This document shows, in pieces, positions 12,601 through 22,755 of a stretch of DNA of 64,000 bases. The position numbers and the translations under genes were made by a program. The notes under the pieces are model-generated. The model saw only the letters and a program-made list of their open reading frames with translations, did no database searches and was not told where the DNA came from. The stretch covers positions 831,001-895,000 of the forward strand of contig CAUEEP010000724.1 in the NCBI GenBank assembly GCA_958450365.1. Direction: 5' to 3'. Each line of letters begins with the position of its first letter. The first letter of the stretch is position 1. The DNA comes from Mesorhabditis belari (taxonomy: Eukaryota > Nematoda > Chromadorea > Rhabditida > Rhabditidae).

Positions 12601-13170
12601 AACATTTGATAGAATAAGCTATAGTAATGGATGTATTTAACCCTATCTTGGTCTGTGCTAGTCTTTATGGCCTTTATGGCAATCCAGGGCCAAACCAGGC
12701 AATCCAGGACCAAACCAGGCAATCCAGGACCTGAATTCTAGCCTGATCTGGCCTGTAAGTTGACATTAATATCGCATTGATGTTAGACAGGGTTAGGCGG
12801 ATGTTAGACAGGGTTTTTTATCCCCAGTTTTCTACAGTAGTTTAATCTTATTGATAGTTATACTAGCAGGTATACTAGCAGGTATACTGTAACTACTGAA
12901 TGGCTTTTTTTCTATCCCACCAACCTTCTCACATATCCTTTATCCGTGAGATCTTCATCCGAGATTCGATAAACATCTCCAGTCCCATCTCCAGTCCCAT
13001 TTCCATCTTTTAACCAAACCGATACGGCAGCTTAAAATCGATTTATTCAAAGGAAAGTATTTAATCAAACCGAGATCTTTTGGTGCATCCGATGATGGAC
13101 AAAGCTGACTGTTGAGCAGAGAAAATTTGGAAAATAGAAGAAATAGTTGAATGAAGTGTTTGAATAACAT
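658..13170 (-). CDS. Multi-CCP (sushi) domain secreted protein, 3' end beyond left edge
   Basis: Rebuilt as 22 exons on the minus strand: 13170-13071, 13030-12925, 12657-12446, 11923-11828, 11629-11557, 11356-11275, 10794-10699, 10314-10254, 9650-9555, 8880-8816, 6924-6777, 6735-6629, 6476-6441, 6297-6249, 4854-4750, 4658-4545, 4223-4107, 2160-2054, 1860-1777, 1667-1599, 1527-1410, 747-658. All joins keep frame with GT..AG introns, giving about 710 residues so far; the last exon ends in phase 1 and no stop is reached. The N-terminus (MLFKHFIQLFLLF) is a signal peptide. After a roughly 130-residue Cys-containing N-terminal region come eight CCP modules, each with the pattern C-x-L-x-NG-x-YS ... 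L-x-C ... C-x-GGW-x-P-LG-x-C (for example CPNLALLNGNLTYS, SLSCPSGFSAQG, CQNGGWSPALGSC). CCP modules mediate extracellular protein binding. Most modules carry an intron just after the YS motif. Family assignment is firm; partner and function are unknown. The first three exons are the least certain. Confidence 0.8.
880..1240. repeat. Degenerate ~20-bp TCTAGATTAG array in a CCP intron
   Basis: Imperfect units around GTCTAGATTAGAGTATTCAG fill the intron between CCP exons 747-658 and 1527-1410. Higher divergence than neighbouring arrays suggests it is older. Confidence 0.75.
1921..2033. repeat. 17-bp tandem array in a CCP intron
   Basis: The unit CAGAACTAATCGTACTA is repeated about 6.5 times and takes up more than half of the intron 1861-2053. 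Confidence 0.9.
2474..2697. repeat. 15-bp then 20-bp CGCTCACGGCTAA array
   Basis: The array begins with GGCTAACGCGCTCAC units of 15 bp and switches to 20-bp units that add AAGCT. It shows a five-base insertion that then spread through the array. It lies in the 1.9-kb CCP intron 2161-4106. Confidence 0.9.
3003..3090 (+). tRNA. tRNA-like pseudogene
   Basis: An A-box-like TGGTGTAGCGGTAAG is followed 45 bases later by a B-box GGTTCGAATCC. The acceptor arms do not pair and the anticodon arm is too long, so this is a decayed tRNA or tRNA-derived SINE head rather than a working gene. Confidence 0.3.
3393..3755. repeat. ~38-bp GGCCCTATAGGA minisatellite
   Basis: Units of about 38 bp built from CCCTGCTGACCCTATAGG, each holding the small palindromes CCTATAGG. 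Units vary in length. It is in the same CCP intron as the 20-bp array before it. Confidence 0.85.
4390..4475. repeat. Short ACCAGCCATGGTCCACC repeat
   Basis: Three copies of an approximately 25-bp unit around ACCAGCCATGGTCCACCCTG in the CCP intron 4224-4544. Confidence 0.7.
4945..5163. repeat. 11-bp GTAGCCTCTAT array
   Basis: About 20 units of an 11-bp motif with point variants, in the CCP intron 4855-6248, just ahead of the mariner-type MITE. Confidence 0.9.
5264..6189. mobile_element. Mariner-type MITE (copy 1) with expanded internal 20-bp array
   Basis: Termini TTGGGTTATCCAGTTATGAA and the complementary TTCATAACTGGACAAACCAA bound a 926-bp element flanked by TA. No transposase is encoded. 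Its centre is the 20-bp array at 5641-5985. It inserted in a CCP intron. A second copy with a short array lies at 26962-27613. Confidence 0.85.
5641..5985. repeat. 20-bp GAGCTGGCTCTGAGTCCAGA array, about 17 units
   Basis: The array sits inside the MITE and is bounded on both sides by the shared word GCCAAAACTTGATCCA. It is open in all three minus-strand frames, which produces long false reading frames. Confidence 0.95.
6956..7132. repeat. 8-bp TAGTCAGC/TAGTCAGA array
   Basis: An 8-bp unit repeated about 20 times in CCP intron 6925-8815. Confidence 0.9.
7525..7995. repeat. 14-bp CTCAACCGGAACCT array
   Basis: About 33 units of a 14-bp motif, with higher-order blocks containing CCAGAAAGT and GAAGATCTCGA variants that recur in the same order. 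This suggests multi-unit duplications. It is in CCP intron 6925-8815. Confidence 0.95.
9085..9420. repeat. 20-bp GGCTTACAACGATTACAGTA array
   Basis: About 17 units fill half of the CCP intron 8881-9554. A related satellite fragment at 9795-9905, in the next intron and across exon 9650-9555, repeats both the array start and its flank. Confidence 0.95.
9795..9905. repeat. Second fragment of the 20-bp array with its flank
   Basis: The words AATACAATAATGAAGACTA and GGTTTACGGTAGGCTACAAC, which precede the array at 9060-9110, recur here with two units and then degrade to GGCTTA hexamers. It is a dispersed duplicate in the neighbouring CCP intron. Confidence 0.8.
10388..10669. mobile_element. Pogo-type MITE
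   Basis: Inverted ends TACCGTAAATACTGTAATAG and its complement bound a foldback with an inner inverted pair (TAGCATAAACCAGTGTCGAG). The ends match the pogo/Tigger-like element at 60804-62280. It sits in CCP intron 10315-10698. Confidence 0.8.
10895..11222. repeat. 16-bp GATTAGATTAGCTACT array
   Basis: About 20 units with single-base variants in CCP intron 10795-11274. Confidence 0.95.
12070..12335. repeat. 12-bp GAACTGCTTCAC array
   Basis: About 22 units of 12 bp in CCP intron 11924-12445. Because 12 is a multiple of three it is open on both strands: a Leu-rich zipper-like frame on plus and KQF repeats on minus. Neither has coding support. Confidence 0.95.
12679..12735. repeat. 20-bp GGCAATCCAGGACCAAACCA repeat
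   Basis: Almost three perfect units in the second CCP intron. Confidence 0.85.
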
Positions 13171-13236
13171 TCCTTCAAAGCATCAGCTAGCTAAAGTAAA
13201 GCATATTGTGTCATATAAAGCATAAAAAAATGTCCT

Positions 13237-13300
13237 TGACCAGTAAAGTGAGATCTTTTTGTGCATCTGATGATGGAAAAAGCTGATAGCAAAGTAAAAA
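13237..13300 (-). pseudogene. Diverged duplicate of CCP exon 1 sequence
   Basis: The stretch AGATCTTTTTGTGCATCTGATGATGG resembles exon 1 at 13073-13098 (AGATCTTTTGGTGCATCCGATGATGG). It lies immediately upstream of that exon with no open signal peptide, so it is a local duplication or fragment of a neighbouring paralogue. Confidence 0.5.
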
Positions 13301-13659
13301 CACTGGGGATACTCCAAAAGTTGGGTTCTTTTTCCCCCATGGTTTGGTTTTTTTTTTTTTTTTATTTTTCTGGATGGGTCGGAGAGGAAGTACTTTGGGT
13401 TCAACGGTTGAGGCTAGTTTAATGCAAGAGAAGGGGGTGCATGCACGAGTTTGGAGCACGCTCTACCTTCTCGCCACCGTGAACACGTTCCCAAAAACAC
13501 CTCCAGGCCTGTGTTGCCGTCAAGGGAGATCTTTTTGAAAAAAAAAAAGTAAATTTCTAAGTTAATTATTTAAAAAGAATAGAAATCACCCGGCTAGAGT
13601 GATTTGATGGGTTTACAAATTTTTGGAGACACTACAAGGCTTGGAGAAAAACAAGATCG

Positions 13660-14582
13660 TCACTCATCAGACACCTCAGCTAAAAGGCACCTATTTGAGA
13701 AAACTAAGCGAAAAAGCGGCACCCCAACTGGATGATTCCAAATTATTCGAACTCAATACCAACGACCATCGGGTATCATGAATTAGGAGAAGAGTTAAGG
13801 GTTGATCATGTTACAGTGCTAATCACCTTCATACCCTTGGATTTAAATAGAAACTTCGGACTTGGGTGCCTCATGACCTCACTGACCCCAGAAGTGGCAG
13901 CGCGCCTCCATCAGTGCCGCTCATCTCTCACGATACGAAAGAAAATCCTTCCTTCTTCGAATTGTGACAGGAGATCAAATGGGTTTTATCTGTGAACTTT
14001 CGGAGGAAGCGGCAATGGATGGGGCCAGGCGAGAAACCCGAAAGTGACCTTAGGCCCGATTTGCACCAGAAGAAGCTCTGCGTTTTCGGGGATATGGAGG
14101 GAGTGGTGGACTGGGAATTGCTGGATAGCAAGACGACCGTTAACGCAACCAAATAGTGAACAGTTAGGAAAGGTGAATGAATCCCGGAAGAAGAATAGGC
14201 CCTTCAAGTCAAAGATCGTTCTCCTCCACGACAACGCGCGTTCTCATGTTGCAAAACTGACTCGCTCTAAAATAAACAGCCTTATTTGGGAGCTTTAGGC
14301 GCATTCCCCATAAAGTCCAGCTCCTTTTGATTACTATTTATTCCGGGTCATGAGTAATGAACTTGCGGGAGAACCCTTCAATTCGGAAGAAGCAGTCAAA
14401 AATTGGCTTTGAAAGTTTTTCGATTTAAAACCAAAATCCAACTACGAAAGAGGAATCCGCAAATTGCCTGTAAAATGGGCAGAAGTCGTCAATAATAAAG
14501 GAAATTATTTGGAATGAATTGATGGTTTTATGTTGAATAAATTTTAGTTCAAAGTCCGGCAGTTTTCAATTGACCAAACCAA
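13660..14582 (+). pseudogene. Mariner transposase remnant (DD34D type)
   Basis: Frames broken several times still read VTGDQMGF (first Asp, near 13965), KIVLLHDNARSHVAKL (second Asp, near 14215) and FDYYLFRVMSNELA (third Asp, near 14325). They end with RGIRKLPVKWAEVV and a terminal LE near 14515. The 3' inverted repeat is probably CAATTGACCAAACCAA ending at 14580. A matching left repeat was not found. Confidence 0.8.
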
Positions 14583-14820
14583 TATTTTGAAATAAGTAGG
14601 CAAATAATAATTTCGAAATAATGTAGGTAAGATATTTTTGGGAAGCGGTGCTCTAGCCCCCCTCGCGCCACCCAATCCTCGATTTTTCTCGCACAATTGA
14701 CTTCCGGTTGTTGTGAGCGATGTGTTTAACCCCTTTTCCTCACCCCAAAATCATAATAACACTTAGTTGACTATACAATTGCTATGCTAGAACGAAAAAA
14801 ATGGCTTTAAGAAAGAGTTG

Positions 14821-14982
14821 AAGTCTTCAAAGTCTTTCAGAGTCTTTCAAAGTCTTTCAAAGTCTTTCAGAGTCTTTCAGAGTCTTTCAGAGTCTTTCAG
14901 AGTCTTTCAAAGTCTTTCAGAGTCTTTCAAAGTCTTTCAGAGTCTTTCAAAGTCTTTCAGAGTCTTTCAAAGTCTTTCAAAA
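14821..14982. repeat. 10-bp AGTCTTTCAG/A array
   Basis: Sixteen near-identical 10-bp units in intergenic DNA. Units alternate between two variants (CAG and CAA endings). Confidence 0.95.
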
Positions 14983-15689
14983 CCAATTTTTCTTACGTAA
15001 AAGCAACCCTGGCCATTTTGCTGGATTAAAACTGAAAAATTCTAAATCTGAAAATGGATTTTAATACTATATTATATTAAAGAATCTATCTGAAACTTTA
15101 GAATTAAAATTTTCGAAATTTGAAAGCCAAAAGCAGTTGTAAAATTTCAAAATTTCAAAAAAGTTTTCAAGAGATTTGGGGAGCTTTTTTTTGATGAAAA
15201 CAAGTTTTTTTGCATTTTTTTGGGGGTTTTCTATTCATGTCTATTTCGATAATGAGCTCTTGTTTGGCGTACGGTAATCCGGGGGAAATCTCTAGAGTTT
15301 ACCCGGGGATTTTTTTGGCTGTTTGCTGTTTTTTGGCAGTGATTCAGTTGGATTTCGATTTTCAACCAATCTCATGTGAAAAAGTATAGCAAATCCTATT
15401 CAAAAAAGTCGCAAAAAGCTTGGGTTCTCTTTTATCATTTAGAATTTATCATTTAGATATTTACAAGTGTTTCATCCATCATCGGGTAGTCATTATTATA
15501 TAGATACTTTATTCAGAACCTGAGATAAAGTGCGCTAGATTTAGATCTAGATTTAAAAATTAAAGAAAGTGCGCTAGATTTAAAGATTAAAGAAAGTGCT
15601 CTAGATTAAAACACATGAATTCATGCACAAAACACGAAAAGGGCCGATAAAAAGGCGATAAAAGCAACACGATATAATAGTTGTAATAG

Positions 15690-16710
15690 ATGGGTAGCAC
15701 AGAAAACGTCAAGGATCCACTAGAGCTTCAAGCTTCAAGATCATCTACAGATAATTTAAAGGTTTCGAGACTATTGGACTCTCTCAAAACTCTGGGGAGA
15801 CAACGTCAAGGATCTACTACAGGGTGCGTCATAATTATTGCAGCAAGAGTTCAAAGACGTTCAAAGTTTTAAAGAAGAATGTGATGTCATGGGCGTGTAA
15901 AGCCAATAACAATCAAAAATGGACCTTCACGCAAGATGGAGCTCCCGCTCAGACGACTCAGGATTCAGAAGACGGTTCAGGACTGGTGTGTCGCCAACTT
16001 TCCCTCAGTGATCACAAAGGATGAATGGCCTCCAAACTCACCGGATCTCAATGTGATGGACTTTTCCATTTGGGCAATCTTAGAGGCTAATGTCTGCTCT
16101 CGAAAACACACAAGTTTGGATTGTTTGAAGAAGTCTTTGACCAAAGGATGAAAGGCGATTCGGGCTCAAGATGACATTCGGGCCGCAGTGGAGGCATATC
16201 CGAACCGATTAAGGGCTGTTATCAAGGCAAAAGGCGGTCATATCGAATGATCTCTTGTTTCCTTATTTGTTACTGTTAGATAAAGCTATTACTGTTTAAA
16301 AATCTTCTTCCAGTGAAACTTCTTGGTGTGCAATGCCTTGAGTATCTTGTTGCAATAATTATGACGCACCCTGTAGAGCTTCAAGAGCAAGATCACTTAC
16401 AGATGATCAACATCATCAACAGATGATCAACATCATCTACAGTTAAAAGCATTCATCCCGACCCTCTTTTTTTCCTGGTCTCTTTGAATTCGGCTCTCTA
16501 CGGGGCGCCTCGAGTAGCGGGCATTTTCTCATACGCGAACCTTTCCGTTTCCAACCGCTAACCTTCCGGGTAGCACAAATAACGTCAAGGATCCACTCCA
16601 CTAGAGATCTACTAGAGCTTCAAGCTTCAATATCAAGATCATCTACAGATAATTTAAAGGCTCCGAGACTATTGAACTCTCTCAAAACTGGACTCTCTCA
16701 AAACTGGACT
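15690..16710. repeat. Direct repeat pair either side of the maT element
   Basis: About 130 bp at 15690-15819 (AACGTCAAGGATCCACTAGA, TCATCTACAGATAATTTAAA, CTCTCAAAACT) recurs at 16572-16705 with changes. The maT element sits at the end of the first copy, in a TA of the word CTACTAGAGCTTCAAG. Confidence 0.7.
15820..16373 (+). mobile_element. maT-type Tc1/mariner element, internally deleted
   Basis: Inverted ends CAGGGTGCGTCATAATTATT and the complementary AATAATTATGACGCACCCTG are flanked by TA on both sides. Inside, two frames carry the C-terminal half of a maT-type transposase: FTQDGAPAQTTQ (second Asp), EWPPNSPDLNVMDFSIW (third Asp region), AVEAYPNRLRAVIKAKGG. The N-terminal half is missing. 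Confidence 0.85.
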
Positions 16711-16744
16711 CTCTCAAAAAGGGAGTCAATTCCAAATTCTAGCA

Positions 16745-17172
16745 GTTCTTATTGGAAAAGAGTTATAAACAAACTTATTGGAGGAATTTCACAAACTGGA
16801 ATTTCACAAACTGGAATTTCACACACTGGAATTTCTAAAACGAAAGAACCTCTCCTTGAACTAACCGTGGGATTAACTTTGAATAAATCTCGAAAAAGAG
16901 GGATAGGTTGCCTGCCCTTTACAATTTTGAAACATTCTATTAAATCTGTGACCAAGCGGCGGTGTCTAAGAGATTAAAGATCAAAAATTTTGAGTCTATC
17001 TTTGTAACTAAAGTATGCAAATTTGGAAAAATCTATCTAAAAATCTATCTAAAAATCGATTTTCCATAGAGCTACCTTGGTATATCTCTGCTGGATTTTT
17101 TTTCTAGGCGAGCGATATCAACTTGTGAATGTGGAGACCAAACTATAGATGCATACTCTAGAATGGGTCTAA
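16745..17172 (-). pseudogene. LINE (non-LTR) reverse transcriptase 3' fragment
   Basis: The minus strand reads VRPILEYASIVWSPHSQVDI, then RLVTDLIECFKIVKGRQP and RGSFVLEIPV, the conserved C-terminal segment after the polymerase core in CR1/RTE-type elements. Frames are broken between the blocks. A Tc1-type MITE end abuts it at 17175. Confidence 0.75.
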
Positions 17173-17174
17173 CG

Positions 17175-17240
17175 TACAGTACTGGACAATGAAATATCAT
17201 ATTTGAAAAACGATCGTCACTTTCGCGCGCCTGTAACTTT
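17175..17240. mobile_element. Solo end of the TACAGTACTGGACAATG MITE
   Basis: The first 65 bp are almost identical to the left arm of the complete MITE at 50988-51263 (TACAGTACTGGACAATGAAA, CGATCGTCACTTTCGCGCG). Confidence 0.75.
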
Positions 17241-17384
17241 TGTAGATGGTATAAGAAGAAGCTATTCAATCGTAAATTTGTACCCAGGGGGTTTTCGGGA
17301 GCGGGGAATCGATTGTCTTGTATTGTAGCTAGAATTTACTGTACCAGACTTACTGTACCAGGTATGCTATGCCCTAGCTACAGT

Positions 17385-17525
17385 AGCTAGGGCCTACTGT
17401 AGCGCAGGTTAACTGTAGTTAGGATTACTATACTCTGGTATAGCTAGGATTGATGTAGCTATGATTACTGTAGCTAGGACTACTGTAGCTAGGATTACAG
17501 TAGCTAGGATTACTGTAGCTAGAGC
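17385..17525. repeat. ~17-bp CTGTAGCTAGGATTACT array
   Basis: Units of 15-17 bp with frequent variants, in intergenic DNA. Confidence 0.8.
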
Positions 17526-17892
17526 ATGAAGTATTTGTGAAAATATAGAGATCAAATGGTTGACTCTAATCAAAAAGAAGCAAAGAAAGTAATCTTCAGA
17601 AAGCAGAAAAGTTTCCTTTTTTTCGATATCTAGATGAGTGACCTAGATGGGGGGAGAGGTTGAACAAAAAAGGCGCAAAAGAAATTGGAAAAAGGATAGG
17701 GAAACTGGTAGGGAAAGGGGGCGGAAAGGGGAAGGGATTGACCGACAAACGTCTACCAGATAAACATGCGAATAGAAATGGAATAAAGAATGTGAAAATT
17801 AAACAAATTGTCTTGTCATTGTCATTCTTGTCATTGTCATTCTCGTCAATTTCTTTTACACAATTGCTTTTCCAAATCCATCTCGACAACAG

Positions 17893-18690
17893 CTTTCGAT
17901 CTCTTTGCTCGTAAAGGGATTTGGTTTGATGGGAATTTGAAACGGATATTGGGAGGAAACATTGCTCAAAACTTTCATTTCAATGAAGATTTAAAATAAG
18001 AGGAAAAATCTGGAAAGAACTTTGTTTAAACGAACTTTGTTTAAGAATGTCATTTACCGTAAACTTGTCTTGATTTGAGCCAAGGTATTTGTACGTAAAA
18101 AGTACTATATCTTCTTGTACTTTCTTGTACTTCTTGTACTTTCTTGTACTTCTTGTACTTTTTGAAGAAGAATCTACTGTAAATTTGTACCCTAGGGTTT
18201 TCAAAGAAGCTGAATCCGAATCCAGCGTCGACTTTTCAAAATAACATTACTCAAAACTTTCATTCCAGTTCATTTCAGTCATATTCCGATAGTAAAACTT
18301 GTTATTTTGAAGAGTCGATGCTGAATTCGGATTCAGCTTCTTTGAAAACCCTAGGGTACAAATAAAAAAAGAAATTTTCAGTAGATTCTTCTTCAAAAAG
18401 TACAAGAAGTACAAGAAAGTACAAGAAAGTACAAGAAAGTACAAGAAAGTACAAGAAGATATAGTACTTTTTTTACGTACAAATACCTTGGCTCAAGACA
18501 AGTTTACGGTAAATGACATTTTTAAACAAAGTTCGTTTAAACAAAGTTCGTTTAAACAAAGTTCTTTCCAGATTTTTCCTCTTATTTTAAATCTTCATTG
18601 AAATGAAAGCTTTGAGCAATGTTTCCTCCCAATATCCGTTTCAAATCCCCATCCCTTTGAGAGAGATCGAAAAGAGCAGAGAGATCGAAA
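17893..18690. repeat. ~800-bp near-perfect palindrome
   Basis: The left arm from about 17893 (GACAACAGCTTTCGATCTCT...) pairs along roughly 350 bp with the right arm ending near 18690; the loop is about 18246-18300. Both arms carry a GTACTTTCTT microsatellite and a GTTTAAACAAAGTT repeat, with different copy numbers in each arm. No transposase is present. Confidence 0.85.
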
Positions 18691-19049
18691 AGGATTTGAA
18701 ATCGGAAAAGGGGATAATCGGCTTTGTTCTGCTGGGTCAACGCTGAATCATCTATTACCCGAAATGAACCTCAATGAGCAATGGGAAAACGAACTTTCCT
18801 ATTAACAATCTACCCGAAAAACTATTAAGAAAGGGAATTGAGAAGTGAATTGGGTTGCTTTCATAATTTGATTTATTCTGAATTTCCTAGTTAGAGCCGA
18901 CTTTTCAAGCCAAGCCAGACTTGGCTTTAGTTTTGGCAAGAGGAAGATGCTGCCTGTTTTCTGGTATCACTTCTGAAAAGGTATCACTTTTCAAAAACTA
19001 TCGTCATCTTCTTTCTGTTATACTTTTCTGTTATACTTTTCTGTTTTTC

Positions 19050-19640
19050 CACCAGTACAATATCTATTAGGCCACCAGCACACTTCCATTAGGCCACCAG
19101 CACACTTCCATTAGGCCACCAGCACACTATCGATTAGGCCACCAGCACACTTCCATTAGGCCACCAGCACACTTCCATTAGGCCACCAGCACACTATCGA
19201 TTAGGCCACCAGCACACTTCCATTAGGCCACCAGCACACTTCCATTAGGCCACCAGCACACTATCGATTAGGCCACCAGCACACTATCCATTAGGCCACC
19301 AGCACACTATCGATTAGGCCACCAGCACACTTCCATTAGGCCACCAGCACACTTCCATTAGGCCACCAGCACACTTCCATTAGGCCACCAGCACACTTCC
19401 ATTACGCCACCAGCACACTATCTATTAGGCCACCAGCACACTTCCATTAGGCCACCAGCACACTTCCATTACGCCACCAGCACACTTCTATTAGGCCACC
19501 AGCACACTTCCATTAGGCCACCAGCACACTTCCATTAGGCCACCAGCACACTTCCATTAGGCCACCAGCACACTATCGATTAGGCCACCAGCACACTTCC
19601 ATTAGGCCACCAGCACACTATCGATTAGGCCACCAGCTCA
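19050..19640. repeat. 22-bp CCATTAGGCCACCAGCACACTT array, about 26 units
   Basis: Two main unit types (ending TTCC and TATCGA) alternate, often as two of the first then one of the second, so a 66-bp higher-order repeat is visible. It is intergenic, about 330 bp beyond the 3' end of the glutamate receptor. Confidence 0.95.
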
Positions 19641-19917
19641 CATTTGGGAGAAGGCGTTCCAACCTTATAAACCTACCGAAATTGAGCCGAATTTTTTACG
19701 CTAAAGATCTCGCCGTACAGAGCTCTTTTGGAAAAGTTAAAACCAGATTCGGAATCAGCGAAAAAAAACTCTATCAGATAGGCTCGAAAAGCCTAACTTA
19801 ACTTGACAACATTGACAACATTCCCTAGTAAGAACACCCCTGGAAGGCACTGTCTTTATGCTATCGATCGCTTAGTAATAAACTTAAAATAAATCTTTAG
19901 AATCACATTGAACGACT

Positions 19918-19923
19918 TTTATT
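19918..19923 (-). terminator. AATAAA polyadenylation signal of the glutamate receptor
   Basis: TTTATT on the plus strand reads AATAAA on the gene strand, about 50 bases downstream of the receptor stop codon. Distance and sequence fit a cleavage signal. Confidence 0.55.
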
Positions 19924-19974
19924 CAATTTACACATATACACAAATACTTTTTTTTCCTTTTTCCTTTTTTCCAT

Positions 19975-22717
19975 TCATTTCCCATTCACAGTTTGACCAT
20001 TCGTCGTCTCGGCCGCTTTCAGCGTTTTCTGGCGTGAGCGGTGCTCGGTTGGCTGCAAATTAGCATAGATTTCTTTTTTAATATCCCCCTTTTTATGTAC
20101 CTTATTCAAATTGAGAGCAAATTTCAGCTCATCGCGAATCTCGTTCACAATCGGTTTCTAAAATTTCATTGAATATGAAATTGAAATTTCATCGATTTTC
20201 TTAAGCCAACCTTGTCCTTTTTCGCCATTTGCCGGCTCCGAATCAGTAACTCGATGATTACGGTAATTAGACTGAAAAGGTGCATTATAGAAAAGACAAT
20301 AAGCTTCCAATTGATTTGCTTAGCTTATTGGTAAAGCGCTCATCCAATAAGCTAAGCTAAGCTAAAGTCGTGAGTTCGAATCCCGACGGTTTGAACCATT
20401 GTCTTTTTATGTTCCTTAACCCAGAAAGACGAATTCAACTCAATAACTGAATATCTTTATATATTGTGAATTAAAAGCTATTCAGTGACTCACCCGAACA
20501 AAAGCCCAGCGATAAGGATGATGAACAAACCAGCGACGTTGTGGAATGAAAGGGAGAAACGCTGCTGCTTCACCGCACCTCCACCCTGACAAGAGGCTCC
20601 TCTGGAAATGAGGACTGTAGGTATGAGAAGCTCACAGTCTAGAGTCCAATTCTTGGCTTTGAAAACCAGATCAGGCCAGGAGGGATACCAAACTCAGAAA
20701 CTAGATCAAAAATTCTTCAATCATCTGGTGTTTTTATGAGCTCTGGATGAGCTCTGGATGAGCTGGATGAGCTCTGGATGAGCTGGATGAGCTCTGGATG
20801 AGCTGGATGAGCTCTGGATGAGCTGGATGAGCTCTGGATGAGCTGGATGAGCTCTGGATGAGCTGGATGAGCTCTGGATGAGCTGGATGAGCTCTGGATG
20901 AGCTGGATGAGCTCTGGATGAGCTGGATGAGCTCTGGATGAGCTGGATGAGCTCTGGATGAGCTGGATGAGCTCTGGATGAGCTGGATGAGCTCTGGATG
21001 AGCTGGATGAGCTCTGGATGAGCTGGATGAGCTCTGGATGAGCTGGATGAGCTCTGGATGAGCTGGATGAGCTCTGGATGAGCTGGATGAGCTCTGGATG
21101 AGCAATTCGATTCTTGAAGATGAATTTTACTTGAAACTGGCAAATTTCATCGGTTAATCTCAAAGTTAACTTCAAAGAATTATCCAAATGCTACTATTAA
21201 AGCCTAAATCTATCATAAAAAGCGAGAAAATCGATTTCAGTTTGAAAATGAACTAGATCGAGCTTGAATAATGTTACTTGGTTGTTTTGAGCGCATCTTT
21301 CAAGCCTTTAATAAAAACCTCAAAAGCATTCTACAATTTGTATAAAGCTATCCTTTGTAGAAAATTATCGCAATTTTCATATTAAGACGGAATTAAGCCG
21401 GTTCACGAAGCTAGAGCCAAGCTATAGCCCAAAAACTGTGAGGCGATAGTTTGCGGCCACGTTGTAGAATCCAGGAGCCAGGTCCAGGCTTCTGGCTGAT
21501 CTGTAAACCAGTTTCAGGCTCCTGGATGATCTGTAAGCCGGGTTCAGGCTGATCTGTAAGTCAGGTTCAGGCTTTTGGTTGATCTATAAGCCAGGTTCAA
21601 GCTTCTGGCTGATCTATAAGCCAGGTTCAGGCTTCTGGCTGATCTGTAAACCAGGATCAGACCAGCAAGTCACTAAGCTAGGTCCAGGTTCGGGCCTGGC
21701 TTCTGATCAAGTACTTTTTCTGCACTAGGCCAGGCCAGTACCTGGTTCTTGGTTTGACTCAATTCTGGAAGAGTTCTGCTATTAGTTCTGCATAATTTTG
21801 GTGTCATCCCTGATTTCTAACTGTCCCATATGCCTTTTTGAGACAATTTCTAACCCGGAAACCCTTTTTCTTATTGTTAGAGGAAATTGTTTAGCCGAAT
21901 TGTTTTGTTTTGTCGAATCCCTTTCCCAAACCCACTTGCTTCTCCACCATTTCGTCTTTTTCATCTCGATAATCCCCCTTTTTGCGTAAAGGAGAATTTG
22001 ACGAGAGATTCGATCGGTCCACTCAGATTCTAGAAATGTTTGACTTCTAGCTTGAATTCTAGCTAGCCCAACTGTTAGCTATGTTCTTTTAAGTGTACTT
22101 TGTGCTGTCTGCAAACGCATTTCTTTCTGGAGCACAGATATAAGCTCAAAGTACATTAAATCGTACATTAAAGCACATTAAAGTACATTAAAGTACATTA
22201 AAGTACATTAAATCGATTATCTAATCGAAAAGCGATAGCGAAAGCGACCAACTCTTCTGCAGTGCAATCCCATAACCCTTTGACCCAAGCACGCCGCCGA
22301 TTTGCGTGAGATTGCAATTCTGTTGCACTTCGTACTCCAACGACGTCGATTCCATGAGATATGCATAATTTTCTCTATAGAATACTTGTAGAAATCGAAT
22401 TTTTATATTGGATTATCTCACCTTATTCCCCTGAGCACTCCTTGTGTGTTATCTTTCACGAAAACATCCCGATCCTTCATGTACTCCCACATGCGAACGT
22501 GAGAGCCGATCCGGGACTCCTAGATATTGGGTTCATGGAAAAGTCTTTTCTCCGATTTTTTGGGAGAGTACCTTAAATTTGTCGAATTTAGACGTTTTAT
22601 AGCTCATCCTAAAGCTGAATTCAAGACGGATCGATTGGTAAAAACCGTTTTGGTTGGTAAAAACCGATTAGTAAAGGGGGGGGAAGCAAAAAGGGGTTTT
22701 TTTTTTTTGTTTTTGGG

Positions 22718-22755
<38 letters not shown>

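Noticed and set aside
13344..13372. Poly-T run as a retroposed poly-A tail
   Set aside because: No adjacent gene copy or target duplication found; could be simple sequence.
20325..20393. tRNA gene (TTATTGGTAAAGCGC and GAGTTCGAATCCC)
   Set aside because: A- and B-box-like words are present, but the segment folds as a TTAGCTTATTGG hairpin and the cloverleaf stems do not pair. It lies in a receptor intron and is probably a chance or decayed copy.
20717..21187. Minus-strand frame rich in [10 protein letters not shown]
   Set aside because: Pure read-through of the 20-bp intron array in all three frames.
22720..22752. Poly-A run as a retrotransposon tail
   Set aside because: It lies in the middle of a MITE whose other copy lacks it, so it is better seen as slippage within the element.
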